Source: Haloarcula argentinensis DSM 12282 (GTDB lineage Archaea > Halobacteriota > Halobacteria > Halobacteriales > Haloarculaceae). Taken from it: a DNA stretch of 64,000 nt. The stretch is from contig AOLX01000017.1 in the NCBI GenBank assembly GCA_000336895.1, forward strand, positions 180,649-244,648, read 5' to 3'. The notes under the pieces were generated by a model. It saw only the letters and a program-made list of their open reading frames with translations. It was not told the DNA's origin and ran no database searches. Position numbers and translations under genes: made by a program. This document shows positions 35,491 to 43,590 of this stretch, piece by piece. Each line of letters begins with the position of its first letter. Position 1 is the stretch's first letter.

Positions 35491-35501
35491 GGGATTCGAA
35501 C
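35491..35501 (-). repeat. Inverted T-arm fragment 2
   Basis: A second copy of GGGATTCGAAC, 30 bases after direct repeat copy 2. The pair of direct and inverted fragments thus recurs as a unit of about 105 bases, although the sequence between them is not conserved. Confidence 0.6.
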
Positions 35502-35712
35502 CACCGTCCAGCAGATACTGTGACTCGGAGGCAGTTCGCCGCAAACGGTCACAAGATGCAACGCTGATCGCTCACGGAGACACGCACGGTGGTCCGGCGT
35601 GTCTCAGATATGGCATAGCTTGTGTAGGTGACAGATTCGGGTGCGGTAGCGACACGACAGAGAGTGTCCGGACACGACGCGTTTTTGCACGTCTGTGGCC
35701 TATGCTGGCGTA

Positions 35713-36225
35713 ATGACTGATGTGCCAGACGACGTTGCCGAAGCGTTCGGCCGACACGATGCGCTCGTCCCAGCCGGAGATAGCTACGCTGTCGAGACGA
35801 CGAACTTCGACGGCCGCGTGACTGCGACCGAGGGCGAAGAGTGGCGGACAAACTACGAGGTGACGGTCAGAGCACCGTCGCTACAGGCCGCGACAAGCGA
35901 CGAAGTTGGTGATGCCGTCGTCGACGGCTGGCTCGAAACGCTGGCACGACGGCTCGAAGACGCGCCGAAAGCGACCCGAACTGCCGTCGAACTGGACGAT
36001 TACAGCGTCGTCGAAGACGGCGAGCAGGTCGTGGTCACCTTCGAGTACACGATGGGTGGCGAACGGCAGGCCGCGGACGTCGCCAAGACCTTCGTCGAGT
36101 ACGTCGAGGGGACGTACGTGGAGGGCGTCATTCCCGGCTACGACTACGTCGGCGTCGTGGCTGACTTACTCAACTCTGCGAGTACCGGCGGGAGCGAGGG
36201 CTCTCGTGGCGGGACGCCGCTGTAG
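35713..36225 (+). CDS. DUF5813 family protein
   Basis: A 170-residue acidic soluble protein that matches the pattern of the haloarchaeal DUF5813 family: an N-terminal DVAEAFGRHDALV helix, then beta strands (YAVETTNFDGRVTATE, WRTNYEVTVRAPSL), and a C-terminal GYDYVGVVADLLNSA stretch. The ATG at 35713 lies just after a TTTTTG element. Function unknown. It is the first gene beyond the tRNA-Leu repeat region. Confidence 0.68.
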   Translation: MTDVPDDVAEAFGRHDALVPAGDSYAVETTNFDGRVTATEGEEWRTNYEVTVRAPSLQAATSDEVGDAVVDGWLETLARRLEDAPKATRTAVELDDYSVVEDGEQVVVTFEYTMGGERQAADVAKTFVEYVEGTYVEGVIPGYDYVGVVADLLNSASTGGSEGSRGGTPL

Positions 36226-36266
36226 CTGTACGGTTCCAGGCACGGAAACAGAGAGAGCGCTCCGTC

Positions 36267-36497
36267 TCAATCCATCGCGATATAGGTCTGTGTCGTTTCG
36301 ACGCCCTGGATTTCCTGGATGTGTGTCGCTGCGACGTCCTTGACTTCGGCGGGCGTCTCCACGTTTACTTTTGCGATAAAGTCGACGTCACCGGCGACGA
36401 TGTGGGCCTCGACAACGCCGTCGACGGCTTCGATGTCGTCTTTCAGACGGTCCGCGTCACCGGTGTGGGCTTTGACCATCACGTAGGCAATGACCAT
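36267..36497 (-). CDS. Stand-alone Lrp/AsnC ligand-binding (RAM) domain protein
   Basis: A 76-residue protein that is only the RAM domain of Lrp/AsnC regulators, with no DNA-binding helix-turn-helix: AYVMVKAHTGDADRLKDDI, VEAHIVAGDVDFIAKVNV and a QTYIAMD end. RAM domains bind amino acids or other small molecules at dimer interfaces. It follows trkA by two bases on the same strand, so the two form an operon, and a second RAM protein lies on the other side of trkA. This suggests ligand sensing connected to potassium transport. Confidence 0.88.
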   Translation of the reverse strand: MVIAYVMVKAHTGDADRLKDDIEAVDGVVEAHIVAGDVDFIAKVNVETPAEVKDVAATHIQEIQGVETTQTYIAMD

Positions 36498-36499
36498 AT

Positions 36500-37186
36500 T
36501 CAGGCACCTCCAAGCGCGGTCGCGCGTTCTGATTCACCGACAACGATACTACGGACATCGGAGAGCGTCCCAAAGTCGGCCAGTATCACGACTCGATCAC
36601 CGGCCTCTAGCGTTTCGTCCGGGTCGGGAATGGCGAGCGGGTCCTCACCTTTCCCGTGCGCCATCAGCCGGGAATCCGACGGAAGCTCCAGTTCCGACAG
36701 CGTGTACCCTTCCATCGGCGACTGCCGCTGGATAGTAAACTCCACGAGCTGGAGGTTCTGTGCGATGTCAGCGACTGCGCGGATGTTCCCGCCCAGCAGC
36801 GCGTTCTTCGCGGCGATAGCACCCAACCGCTCGGGGTAGATGACCTCGTCGACATCGGAAGCATAGCGTCGGTAAATCTCCTCGCGGTAGTCCTCGTCGA
36901 TACGCATAACGGTTCGACAGCCGTGTTCCTTGGCGATCATACAGGCGACGAAGTTGTCGTTCAGGTCGCCGGTGAGCGCGCCGAGCGCGTCGGCAGCTTC
37001 GAGGTCGGCGTTGCCGAGCGTCTCTTCGATAGCGCCGTCGCCCGCGATCACCTCGAAGCCAGCCGTTCGCGCGCGCTCAACTGCGTTCTCATCGCGCTCG
37101 ATGAGGACAACTTCGTGGCCACTCTCTTGCAGGACGCGAGCCGTCCGCAGTCCGACACGACCTGCACCCACGATAACGAATCGCAT
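36500..37186 (-). CDS. trkA: TrkA-type potassium channel/transporter regulatory protein
   Basis: A 228-residue cytoplasmic subunit that gates Trk/Ktr-type potassium transport. The Rossmann RCK-N domain begins with VIVGAGRVG (G7, G9, G12 bind NAD or ATP), with the acidic end of strand 2 at IERDE. The RCK-C domain starts near 140 and includes GYTLSELELP. The start at 37186 puts the Rossmann strand at the N-terminus. Haloarchaea hold molar potassium, so such regulators are important. No membrane subunit is in the window. Confidence 0.92.
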   Translation of the reverse strand: MRFVIVGAGRVGLRTARVLQESGHEVVLIERDENAVERARTAGFEVIAGDGAIEETLGNADLEAADALGALTGDLNDNFVACMIAKEHGCRTVMRIDEDYREEIYRRYASDVDEVIYPERLGAIAAKNALLGGNIRAVADIAQNLQLVEFTIQRQSPMEGYTLSELELPSDSRLMAHGKGEDPLAIPDPDETLEAGDRVVILADFGTLSDVRSIVVGESERATALGGA

Positions 37187-37326
37187 ACACTCTCCTATGG
37201 GACGGGGGTGAATAAAAGTACCCACCCGGTGGAACCACCGGACGCCTTGACCACGATATCAAACAACGAAGCTATTGTTGTCTCTTGACGGAAGTTTTTT
37301 CGTGCTATGACACGACACACCACAAT

Positions 37327-37557
37327 ATGGTTAGCGCGTTTATTATGATCAAGACCGCTGCCGGCAAATCAGAAGAACTTCTTGCGGCGGTTCGCGACGC
37401 CGAGGGTATCACCGAGGCACATATCGTCGCCGGGCAGTACGACATCATCGCCGAAGCGACGGGCACGGAGGTGTACGATATCATGCAGTCGGTCTCGGGC
37501 CACGTCCGTGACCTCAACGGCGTCGCTGACACGCGCACGTACATCTGTTTAGAGTAA
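37327..37557 (+). CDS. Second stand-alone RAM domain protein
   Basis: A 76-residue Lrp/AsnC ligand-binding domain without helix-turn-helix: SAFIMIKTAAGKSEELLAAV, EAHIVAGQYDIIAEA and a RTYICLE end. It has the same length as the RAM protein at 36267-36497 and shares the EAHIVAG block, so the two are paralogues. It is divergent from trkA with a 140-base gap. The ATG at 37327 starts at the first strand of the domain. Confidence 0.87.
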   Translation: MVSAFIMIKTAAGKSEELLAAVRDAEGITEAHIVAGQYDIIAEATGTEVYDIMQSVSGHVRDLNGVADTRTYICLE

Positions 37558-37609
37558 GCGGGTCACGTTGTTTCGACACGGCAAAGGGACTTGCCGCCCT
37601 ACGTCGAAC

Positions 37610-37930
37610 ATGGTCAGTGTCGCCGGTATTATCGGCCTGCTCGTCATCGTGCTGGTCAACAGTGCTGTGACGGCGCTCATGACGCGCTTTTTCCGCGTCC
37701 GCTTGCACACGCGGTGGGGAAGCCTCGTTTACTCGCTACTCCTCTGTCCGGTCGTCATGGTCGTCATCCTGCTGGTGTTGAGTGGCGTGTTCAGTCTCGG
37801 TGCGAACCTCGGGTCCACGACTGCCGTCATGCTCGTGACTGTCGTTGTACCACTCGCTACCGGGATGACGTTCGACTACTTCTGGATGCCCGCCCCCGAC
37901 GAGGTCGAACTGCCGGCGTCGATGGATTAA
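37610..37930 (+). CDS. Small three-helix membrane protein
   Basis: A 106-residue protein with three transmembrane segments (about 4-24, 38-62 and 68-90), a basic loop between the first two ([14 protein letters not shown]) and an acidic C-terminus. No known family role. It lies 52 bases after the RAM gene and its end overlaps that of tmk by four bases in convergent orientation. Confidence 0.65.
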   Translation: MVSVAGIIGLLVIVLVNSAVTALMTRFFRVRLHTRWGSLVYSLLLCPVVMVVILLVLSGVFSLGANLGSTTAVMLVTVVVPLATGMTFDYFWMPAPDEVELPASMD

Positions 37931-38514
37931 TCGAGAATCGCCGCTCGGACGCGTTCGTACACGGTGTCCGGGTCGGCGGTCGCGTCGACGCGTACGAACC
38001 GCTCCGGGTCGGCGTCAATGAGTCGCTCGTAGTTGTCCCGAACCGTTGAAAGGTAGTCAGCGGTTTCGAACTTGTTCGTCGCGCCGCTTCGCCGTGCGGC
38101 GGTTTCGGGATCGAGATCGAGATACACGGTCAGGTCCGGCGGACGGGTCCACGGGGCGTGAACTTCCCGGACGTACGACAGCGGGTCGTCGAACGTCCCG
38201 GTCGCTTCGAGTGTCGCACCCTGATAGGCGTACCGTGAGTCGCTGTAGCGGTCGGAGACGACGAGCCGATCCTCGCTGAGTGCCGGTCGGACCGTATCCG
38301 AAAGGTGCGCGGCGTGGTCGGCCGTGTAGAGGAACAGTTCGGCCAGCGAGTCCGCGTCGTCGTCGTCGATGGAGCGCTGGACGGCATCTCCGTACCAGGT
38401 GTCGGTCGGTTCGCGCGTGAAGACGGCGTCATCTGGGACCGTGTCGTCGCTTCGGAGCCGTTCCCACACGGTCGTCTTGCCGCTCCCGTCCAAGCCTTCG
38501 AGCGTGACGAGCAT
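37927..38514 (-). CDS. tmk: Thymidylate kinase
   Basis: A 195-residue enzyme that phosphorylates dTMP to dTDP with ATP. The P-loop GLDGSGKTT is at 7-15, the DR(Y/H) motif at [13 protein letters not shown] near 87, and the lid region [10 protein letters not shown] near 140. Arginines needed for phosphate transfer are seen in [13 protein letters not shown]. The length is normal for the family. It is a single gene, convergent and four bases overlapping with the membrane protein gene. Confidence 0.93.
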   Translation of the reverse strand: MLVTLEGLDGSGKTTVWERLRSDDTVPDDAVFTREPTDTWYGDAVQRSIDDDDADSLAELFLYTADHAAHLSDTVRPALSEDRLVVSDRYSDSRYAYQGATLEATGTFDDPLSYVREVHAPWTRPPDLTVYLDLDPETAARRSGATNKFETADYLSTVRDNYERLIDADPERFVRVDATADPDTVYERVRAAILD

Positions 38515-38653
38515 ACCTCACAATCCGTGTGGGGGGACGTAAGCGCCCCGACCCGACAGTGCATCCGTAAGCTGACACAAGTGACCGGACTGCGGGCCGA
38601 CCAGACGAACAAATACGCCCACCTTTACGGTTCTACCGACCGTACTGGAGCCT

Positions 38654-39553
38654 ATGGATGTACTTGTTGTCGGCGGGACTGGCTTCATCGGACAACACCT
38701 GTGCCGCGAACTCGATGAGCGAGGACACACCGTCACTGCGCTGTCCCGATCACCGGAGGACGCGACGCTACCAGACGGCGTCGAAACCGTCGCCGGGGAT
38801 GTCACAGACTACGGGAGCATCGAGGGGGCGTTCGAAGATCAGGACGCGGTGTATTTCCTGGTCGCACTGTCGCCCCTGTTCAAGCCGGATGGCGGGGACA
38901 AGATGCACGAACGCATCCATCTCGGCGGGACCGAAAACAGCGTGCAGGCCGCGGAGGAACACGGCGTCGAACGGTACGTCCAGCTGAGCGCACTGGGTGC
39001 AGACCCCGATGGCGACACGCATTACATCCGGTCGAAGGGCCGGGCCGAGCAGGTCGTTACGGAGTCTTCGCTGGACTGGACCATCTTTCGACCATCGGTC
39101 GTCTTCGGTGAGGGCGGGGAGTTCGTCTCGTTCACGAAGCGTCTCAAGGGGATGTTCGCGCCCGGCGTCCCGCTGTATCCGCTTCCCGGCGGCGGCAGAC
39201 AGACGAAGTTCCAGCCCATCTGGGTCGGTGACCTCGTGCCGATGCTCGTCGATAGCATCGAATCCGAGGCGCACGTCGGCGAGACCTACGAGGTCGGTGG
39301 ACCGGAAGTGCTGACGCTCAGGGACGTGACCAATCAGGTGTACGATGCCGAGGGATCGTCGGTAAGCATCGTCCCGCTCCCGATGCCGCTAGCGAAGGTC
39401 GGTCTCTCTGTTCTGGGGAGCGTCGGGTTCCCGATGGGTGCCGACCAGTACCGCTCACTCAAATTCGATAACACTCCGGCAACGAACGAAATCGACGCGT
39501 TCGGCGCCAGTAGTGGCTCTCTAACGACACTCAGCGGATACCTCCACAGATAA
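38654..39553 (+). CDS. NAD(P)-binding epimerase of the complex I NDUFA9/NmrA-like type
   Basis: A 299-residue atypical short-chain dehydrogenase. The nucleotide loop GGTGFIG is at 7-13, and the DVTDYGSIEGAFEDQDAVYFLVAL stretch is typical of the NmrA and NDUFA9-like branch. The catalytic Tyr region is degenerate (YVQLSALGAD, then HYIRSKGRAEQVV). Relatives act as redox sensors, quinone-related enzymes or complex I assembly factors; here the substrate is open. Immediately upstream of cetZ1 but with its own terminator gap. Confidence 0.82.
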   Translation: MDVLVVGGTGFIGQHLCRELDERGHTVTALSRSPEDATLPDGVETVAGDVTDYGSIEGAFEDQDAVYFLVALSPLFKPDGGDKMHERIHLGGTENSVQAAEEHGVERYVQLSALGADPDGDTHYIRSKGRAEQVVTESSLDWTIFRPSVVFGEGGEFVSFTKRLKGMFAPGVPLYPLPGGGRQTKFQPIWVGDLVPMLVDSIESEAHVGETYEVGGPEVLTLRDVTNQVYDAEGSSVSIVPLPMPLAKVGLSVLGSVGFPMGADQYRSLKFDNTPATNEIDAFGASSGSLTTLSGYLHR

Positions 39554-39597
39554 GTGTCGGCAGTAGTCACCCCCTAAAGGGAGTTATGTTAGCTAGT

Positions 39598-39610
39598 ATT
39601 GATTTTCAAT
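39598..39610. promoter_or_regulatory. Palindrome upstream of cetZ1
   Basis: ATTGA, TTT, TCAAT: 5-base arms around three T. It lies 80-93 bases before the cetZ1 ATG in an AT-richer stretch that also holds TATA-like elements (CTTATACT near 39645 and CTTTAAG near 39671). A regulatory role is only suggested by position. Confidence 0.25.
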
Positions 39611-39690
39611 CCTGGCTTTCAAGGCTGAGATCCGGGCAAAACACTTATACTCGCTATCGCTCTTTGACCCTTTAAGCGGAGAACTATATA

Positions 39691-40872
39691 ATGAAACTGG
39701 CGATGATCGGCTTCGGGCAGGCCGGTGGCAAAATTGTGGACAAGTTCCTCGAGTACGACAAGGAGACCGGCTCGGGAATCGTCCGCTCTGCTGTTGCGGT
39801 CAATACAGCAAAAGCAGACCTGCTTGGGCTAGAACACATTCCGGAAGAGAATCGAGTACTCATTGGTCAGGCTCGCGTCAAGGGCCACGGCGTGGGCGCG
39901 GACAACGAACTCGGCGCGGAAATCGCCGAAGAGGACATCGACGAGGTGCAGGGCGCGATCGACAACATCCCCGTTCACGAAGTCGACGCCTTCCTCATCG
40001 TCGCCGGGCTCGGTGGCGGGACGGGGTCGGGTGGGTCGCCGGTCGTCGCGAAACACCTCAAACGCATCTACACTGAACCAGTGTACGGGCTGGGCGTTCT
40101 GCCGGGCAGTGACGAGGGTGGCATCTACACCCTCAACGCCGCTCGCTCGTTCCAGACGTTCGTGCGCGAGGTGGACAACCTGATGGTGTTCGACAACGAC
40201 GCCTGGCGACAGACTGGCGAGTCCGTCGAAGGCGGCTACGACCACATCAACGAGGAGATCGTCCGGCGCTTCGGCGTGCTGTTCGGGGCCGGCGAAATCG
40301 AGGCCGGCGACAACGTCGCCGAAAGCGTCGTCGACTCCTCCGAGATCATCAACACGCTCGACGGTGGCGGCGTGTCCACCGTCGGCTATGCCTCCGAGGA
40401 CGTCGAGGTATCCTCCGGCGGCGGCGGTCTGCTCTCGCGGTTCAAGGGCGACGACTCGTCCGACGACGGGATGGATACAGCGAACACGACGAACCGTATC
40501 ACGTCGCTCGTCCGGAAAGCCGCACTCGGCCGGCTGACGCTTCCCTGTGAGATCGAGGGTGCGGAGCGTGCCCTGCTCGTGATGGCAGGGCCGCCGGAGC
40601 ACCTGAACCGGAAGGGAATAGAACGCGGCCGGAAGTGGCTCGAGGAGCAGACCGGTTCGATGGAGGTCCGCGGTGGCGACTATCCGACCAACGCCCCGAA
40701 AGTGGCCGCGTCCATCCTGCTGGCCGGCGTCCACAACGTTCCCCGCATCAAGGAACTCCAGCAGGTCGCCATCGAGGCCCAGGACAACATCGACGATATC
40801 CGTAACCAAAGCGAAGATAACTTAGAGGACTTGGTCGAAGACGACGAAGATGAACTTGATCCGCTGTTCTAA
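39691..40872 (+). CDS. cetZ1: Tubulin-like protein CetZ1
   Basis: A 393-residue GTPase that in Haloferax volcanii is needed for rod-shaped cells and motility. The nucleotide loop GQAGGK is at 9-14, the tubulin signature GGGTGSG at 108-114, and the T7-loop glutamate is E218 (SSEIINTL), the residue number known from CetZ1 studies. A Gly/Ser-rich, acidic insert lies near 245-270 and the C-terminal tail is very acidic ([11 protein letters not shown]), like tubulin tails. Its last 23 bases overlap the start of the next gene in another frame. Confidence 0.94.
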   Translation: MKLAMIGFGQAGGKIVDKFLEYDKETGSGIVRSAVAVNTAKADLLGLEHIPEENRVLIGQARVKGHGVGADNELGAEIAEEDIDEVQGAIDNIPVHEVDAFLIVAGLGGGTGSGGSPVVAKHLKRIYTEPVYGLGVLPGSDEGGIYTLNAARSFQTFVREVDNLMVFDNDAWRQTGESVEGGYDHINEEIVRRFGVLFGAGEIEAGDNVAESVVDSSEIINTLDGGGVSTVGYASEDVEVSSGGGGLLSRFKGDDSSDDGMDTANTTNRITSLVRKAALGRLTLPCEIEGAERALLVMAGPPEHLNRKGIERGRKWLEEQTGSMEVRGGDYPTNAPKVAASILLAGVHNVPRIKELQQVAIEAQDNIDDIRNQSEDNLEDLVEDDEDELDPLF

Positions 40873-41626
40873 CAAGACCGCCGCACTCCTCTGTGTTGTC
40901 GCGCTGCTCGCGACCGCCGGCACAGCGAGTGCGTTCTCTGTCTCTGCCGAGGGGGTCCCGACCGAGACGGCCGTCGACGAAGAGGTGTCGGTGACGTACA
41001 CTATCGACGACCCGTTCACCGACGCGCCGAACGAATGGACGCTCGCCGGTTCGACCGAGCTCCAGGACGTTAGTTGGACGGTTACCGTGTTACGTGCGGG
41101 TAGCCAGGTGAGCCAAGAAACCTATGGCGACCAGTCCTTCGAGCAGGATCTGGAGATCGACAATAACGGAGACCAGGTTCGCATCGAGCTCGTCGGCACG
41201 ACGCCGGCCATCTCGAACTACACGTACGACCCGGCACAGAACTATCAGGTCGCCTCGCTCAGTCGTATCAGTGGGAGCAACGAGGACGAGTTCCGCAACG
41301 ATACCGTCCACCACTACACTGAAGAGAGCCAGTCAGCGAGACAGGCAATCGACGACGCGCAGGCCGCAATCGACGAAGCCGGTGGGAACGAAGAGGCCGA
41401 GGAGCTAGTCAGTAGCGCCATCTCCTCATACGAGAACGGGAACTTCCAGAACGCCCAGGATCTCGCCGGACAGGCCGAGAATCAGGCGCAGCAGGCCCAG
41501 CAGAGCGCCCAGACTCAGCAAACGCTCCTGCTGGTCGGCGGCGGACTCGTCGTCCTCCTGTTGCTGGTCGGTGGCGGCTACTACGCGTACACCCAGATGA
41601 GTGAGGACGAGTACTCCAAGCTGTAA
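40850..41626 (+). CDS. Secreted, membrane-anchored protein coupled to cetZ1
   Basis: A 258-residue protein of unknown family. It has a Sec-type signal ([20 protein letters not shown], cleavage after ASA near residue 28), a beta-rich extracellular domain (about 30-145), a helical coiled-coil rich in Gln and Ala (about 160-222), one transmembrane helix (about 226-247) and a short inside tail ([14 protein letters not shown]). Its start lies within the last 23 bases of cetZ1 and its stop shares one base with cofC, so all three are probably translated together. It could link CetZ1 to the envelope; that is inference. Confidence 0.75.
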   Translation: MNLIRCSNKTAALLCVVALLATAGTASAFSVSAEGVPTETAVDEEVSVTYTIDDPFTDAPNEWTLAGSTELQDVSWTVTVLRAGSQVSQETYGDQSFEQDLEIDNNGDQVRIELVGTTPAISNYTYDPAQNYQVASLSRISGSNEDEFRNDTVHHYTEESQSARQAIDDAQAAIDEAGGNEEAEELVSSAISSYENGNFQNAQDLAGQAENQAQQAQQSAQTQQTLLLVGGGLVVLLLLVGGGYYAYTQMSEDEYSKL

Positions 41627-42249
41627 TGCGTCTCGTCGTCCCCGTCTCGGGGTCTGATCCCAAAACGCGACTTGCATCCGTTCTTTCTCCCGACGAGCGC
41701 CGTGATTTTACCGAAGCGATGCTTGCAGACGTCGTCGAGGCGGTGACAGCGGCGGGCCACGAACCGGAGATCATCTCGACAGCACCGGTCGACTGTGCCG
41801 TGCCGGTCACCGTCGACGATCGCGGACTCGACCCGCTCGTCAACGACTTGCTCGCGTCGACAGTGACTAGCGGCGAAGGGGAGCTTGCCGTCGTGATGGC
41901 AGATTTGCCGCTCGTAACCCCGAAAAGCATCGAGCGACTGCTCGCCCCCGACGCCGATTTCGTGCTGGCCCCGGGCCTGGGCGGCGGGACGAATGCCTTC
42001 GTCTGTCGGCACCCCGAGTTCAGGGTCGACTACCACGGCGCGTCGATACGTGACCACCGGCGGATTGCCCGGGACGTGGGAGCCAGCGTGACCGAAGTCG
42101 ACTCCCGGCGGCTCGCGACCGACATCGACGAACCGGCCGACCTCGCTGAGGTGCTGCTACACAGCGACGGCGCGGCCGCGGACTGGCTCACTGACGCCGG
42201 TTTCAGTCTGTCACTCACAGACGGCCGTGTCACCGTGAGCCGCGAGTGA
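41626..42249 (+). CDS. cofC: 2-phospho-L-lactate guanylyltransferase (coenzyme F420 synthesis)
   Basis: A 207-residue nucleotidyltransferase that activates 2-phospholactate (or phosphoenolpyruvate in some species) with GTP in coenzyme F420 synthesis. The N-terminal loop has [21 protein letters not shown]. The metal-binding Asp is in [11 protein letters not shown] near 90, and the [12 protein letters not shown] block is a CofC hallmark. It shares one base with the preceding gene and is followed 33 bases later by cofG, so F420 genes cluster here. Confidence 0.92.
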   Translation: MRLVVPVSGSDPKTRLASVLSPDERRDFTEAMLADVVEAVTAAGHEPEIISTAPVDCAVPVTVDDRGLDPLVNDLLASTVTSGEGELAVVMADLPLVTPKSIERLLAPDADFVLAPGLGGGTNAFVCRHPEFRVDYHGASIRDHRRIARDVGASVTEVDSRRLATDIDEPADLAEVLLHSDGAAADWLTDAGFSLSLTDGRVTVSRE

Positions 42250-42282
42250 AGGTTTTTGTTCGTGGGGTGCACACCCCGGGAC

Positions 42283-43389
42283 GTGATACCCGGCACGGAC
42301 GCGTATGACGTCGCTATCGAGATCCCGGACGCCGACATCGAGCGACTGCTGTCGGTGATGCCCGAAGACGTCGAGGCCGCGTCGGCGCTGTCCTATTGCC
42401 GGAACGTGTTCCTGCCGCTGACGACCGCCTGCCGATACACCTGCACCTACTGCACGTACTACGACCCGCCGGGGCAGGCGGAGCTGATGGACCCCGAGGA
42501 GATCCGCGAGACCTGCCGTCGCGGGGCCGACGCCGGCTGTACCGAGGCGCTGTTCACCTTCGGCGACGATCCGGACGACCGCTACACAGCGATCCACGAC
42601 CAGCTTGCCGAGTGGGGCCACGACTCCATCCACGAATACCTCCGGGAAGCCTGCGAAATCGCCCTTGAAGAGGGATTGCTCCCGCACGCGAATCCGGGCG
42701 ATCAGACGCGCGAGCAGATGGCCCACGTCGCTGACCTGAACGCCTCGATGGGCGTGATGCTGGAGACGACCACCGAGGTGCAGGCCCACGGCGGCCCGCG
42801 AGCGAAAAGTCCCGGTCAGCGACTTAATACCCTCCGGGTGGCCGGCGAACTGGGCGTGCCGTTCACGACAGGTATCCTCGTCGGCATCGGCGAGGACTGG
42901 CGACACCGCGCCGAGAGCTTGCTTGCCATCCGCGAGATGCACGAGCGCTACGGTCACATCCAGGAAGTTATCGTCCAGCCCGTCGTCGAGAACGAGCGCT
43001 GGCAGGGCGGCTCCCCCGACCTGGCGACAATGCGCCGGGTGACAGCAATGGCCCGCGCGGCGCTTCCCGAGGAGGTGTCCGTACAGGTTCCTCCGAACCT
43101 CGCGCCCGCCCGCGACCTGACCGACTGCGGCATCGACGATCTGGGCGGCGTCTCCCCGGTCACAGTCGACCACATCAACCCCGAGTACGAGTGGCCCGCG
43201 CTGCAGGAACTGACGGCCGTCGCCGAGGCCGCCGAGGTGCCACTGAGCGAGCGGTTGCCGGTCTACGACCACTTCGTCGACGACGGCTGGCTCTCGAAGC
43301 CCATCGAGACGGCCATCGAGACCGATGACGAGGCCGGCGAGCGGTTCCGGTCGATACTGGACCGGGGTGTGAATCCAGTGACGCTGTGA
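42283..43389 (+). CDS. cofG: 7,8-didemethyl-8-hydroxy-5-deazariboflavin synthase subunit CofG
   Basis: A 368-residue radical SAM enzyme that, with CofH, builds the F420 chromophore Fo. The [4Fe-4S] motif CX3CX2C is C50-RYT-C54-TY-C57. The stretch GRAxSPGQ-like RAKSPGQRLNTLRVAGELGVPFTTGIL and EVIVQPVVEN are typical of CofG. The GTG at 42283 is preferred over an upstream TTG at 42256 because a TTTTTG element then lies about 27 bases before it. It converges with cofH about 200 bases away. Confidence 0.92.
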   Translation: MIPGTDAYDVAIEIPDADIERLLSVMPEDVEAASALSYCRNVFLPLTTACRYTCTYCTYYDPPGQAELMDPEEIRETCRRGADAGCTEALFTFGDDPDDRYTAIHDQLAEWGHDSIHEYLREACEIALEEGLLPHANPGDQTREQMAHVADLNASMGVMLETTTEVQAHGGPRAKSPGQRLNTLRVAGELGVPFTTGILVGIGEDWRHRAESLLAIREMHERYGHIQEVIVQPVVENERWQGGSPDLATMRRVTAMARAALPEEVSVQVPPNLAPARDLTDCGIDDLGGVSPVTVDHINPEYEWPALQELTAVAEAAEVPLSERLPVYDHFVDDGWLSKPIETAIETDDEAGERFRSILDRGVNPVTL

Positions 43390-43590
43390 CACCGGCGACC
43401 AGCCCCTCAGGTGAACGGTCAGCCTGGCCAGAACAGACACCGGACATCAATCACCTAGTTCTCTGGGCGATATCTACACAAACGCTGGCGGACCAATATG
43501 TATCATGCCTGGGCGTGCCTCTGACAGCAGTGCCAGGCGGAATACTCTACCACGTCGACCACGGCCAGTGCCCAGCCGTGGTCCACTACT

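Noticed and set aside
34569-35561. A 330-codon minus-strand frame and several shorter ones around tRNA-Leu, with peptides such as ARDGIRTHG and AECEGWDSN
   Set aside because: They are translations of tRNA T-arm sequence and of its repeats, a well-known false signal. No codon bias or start signal supports them.
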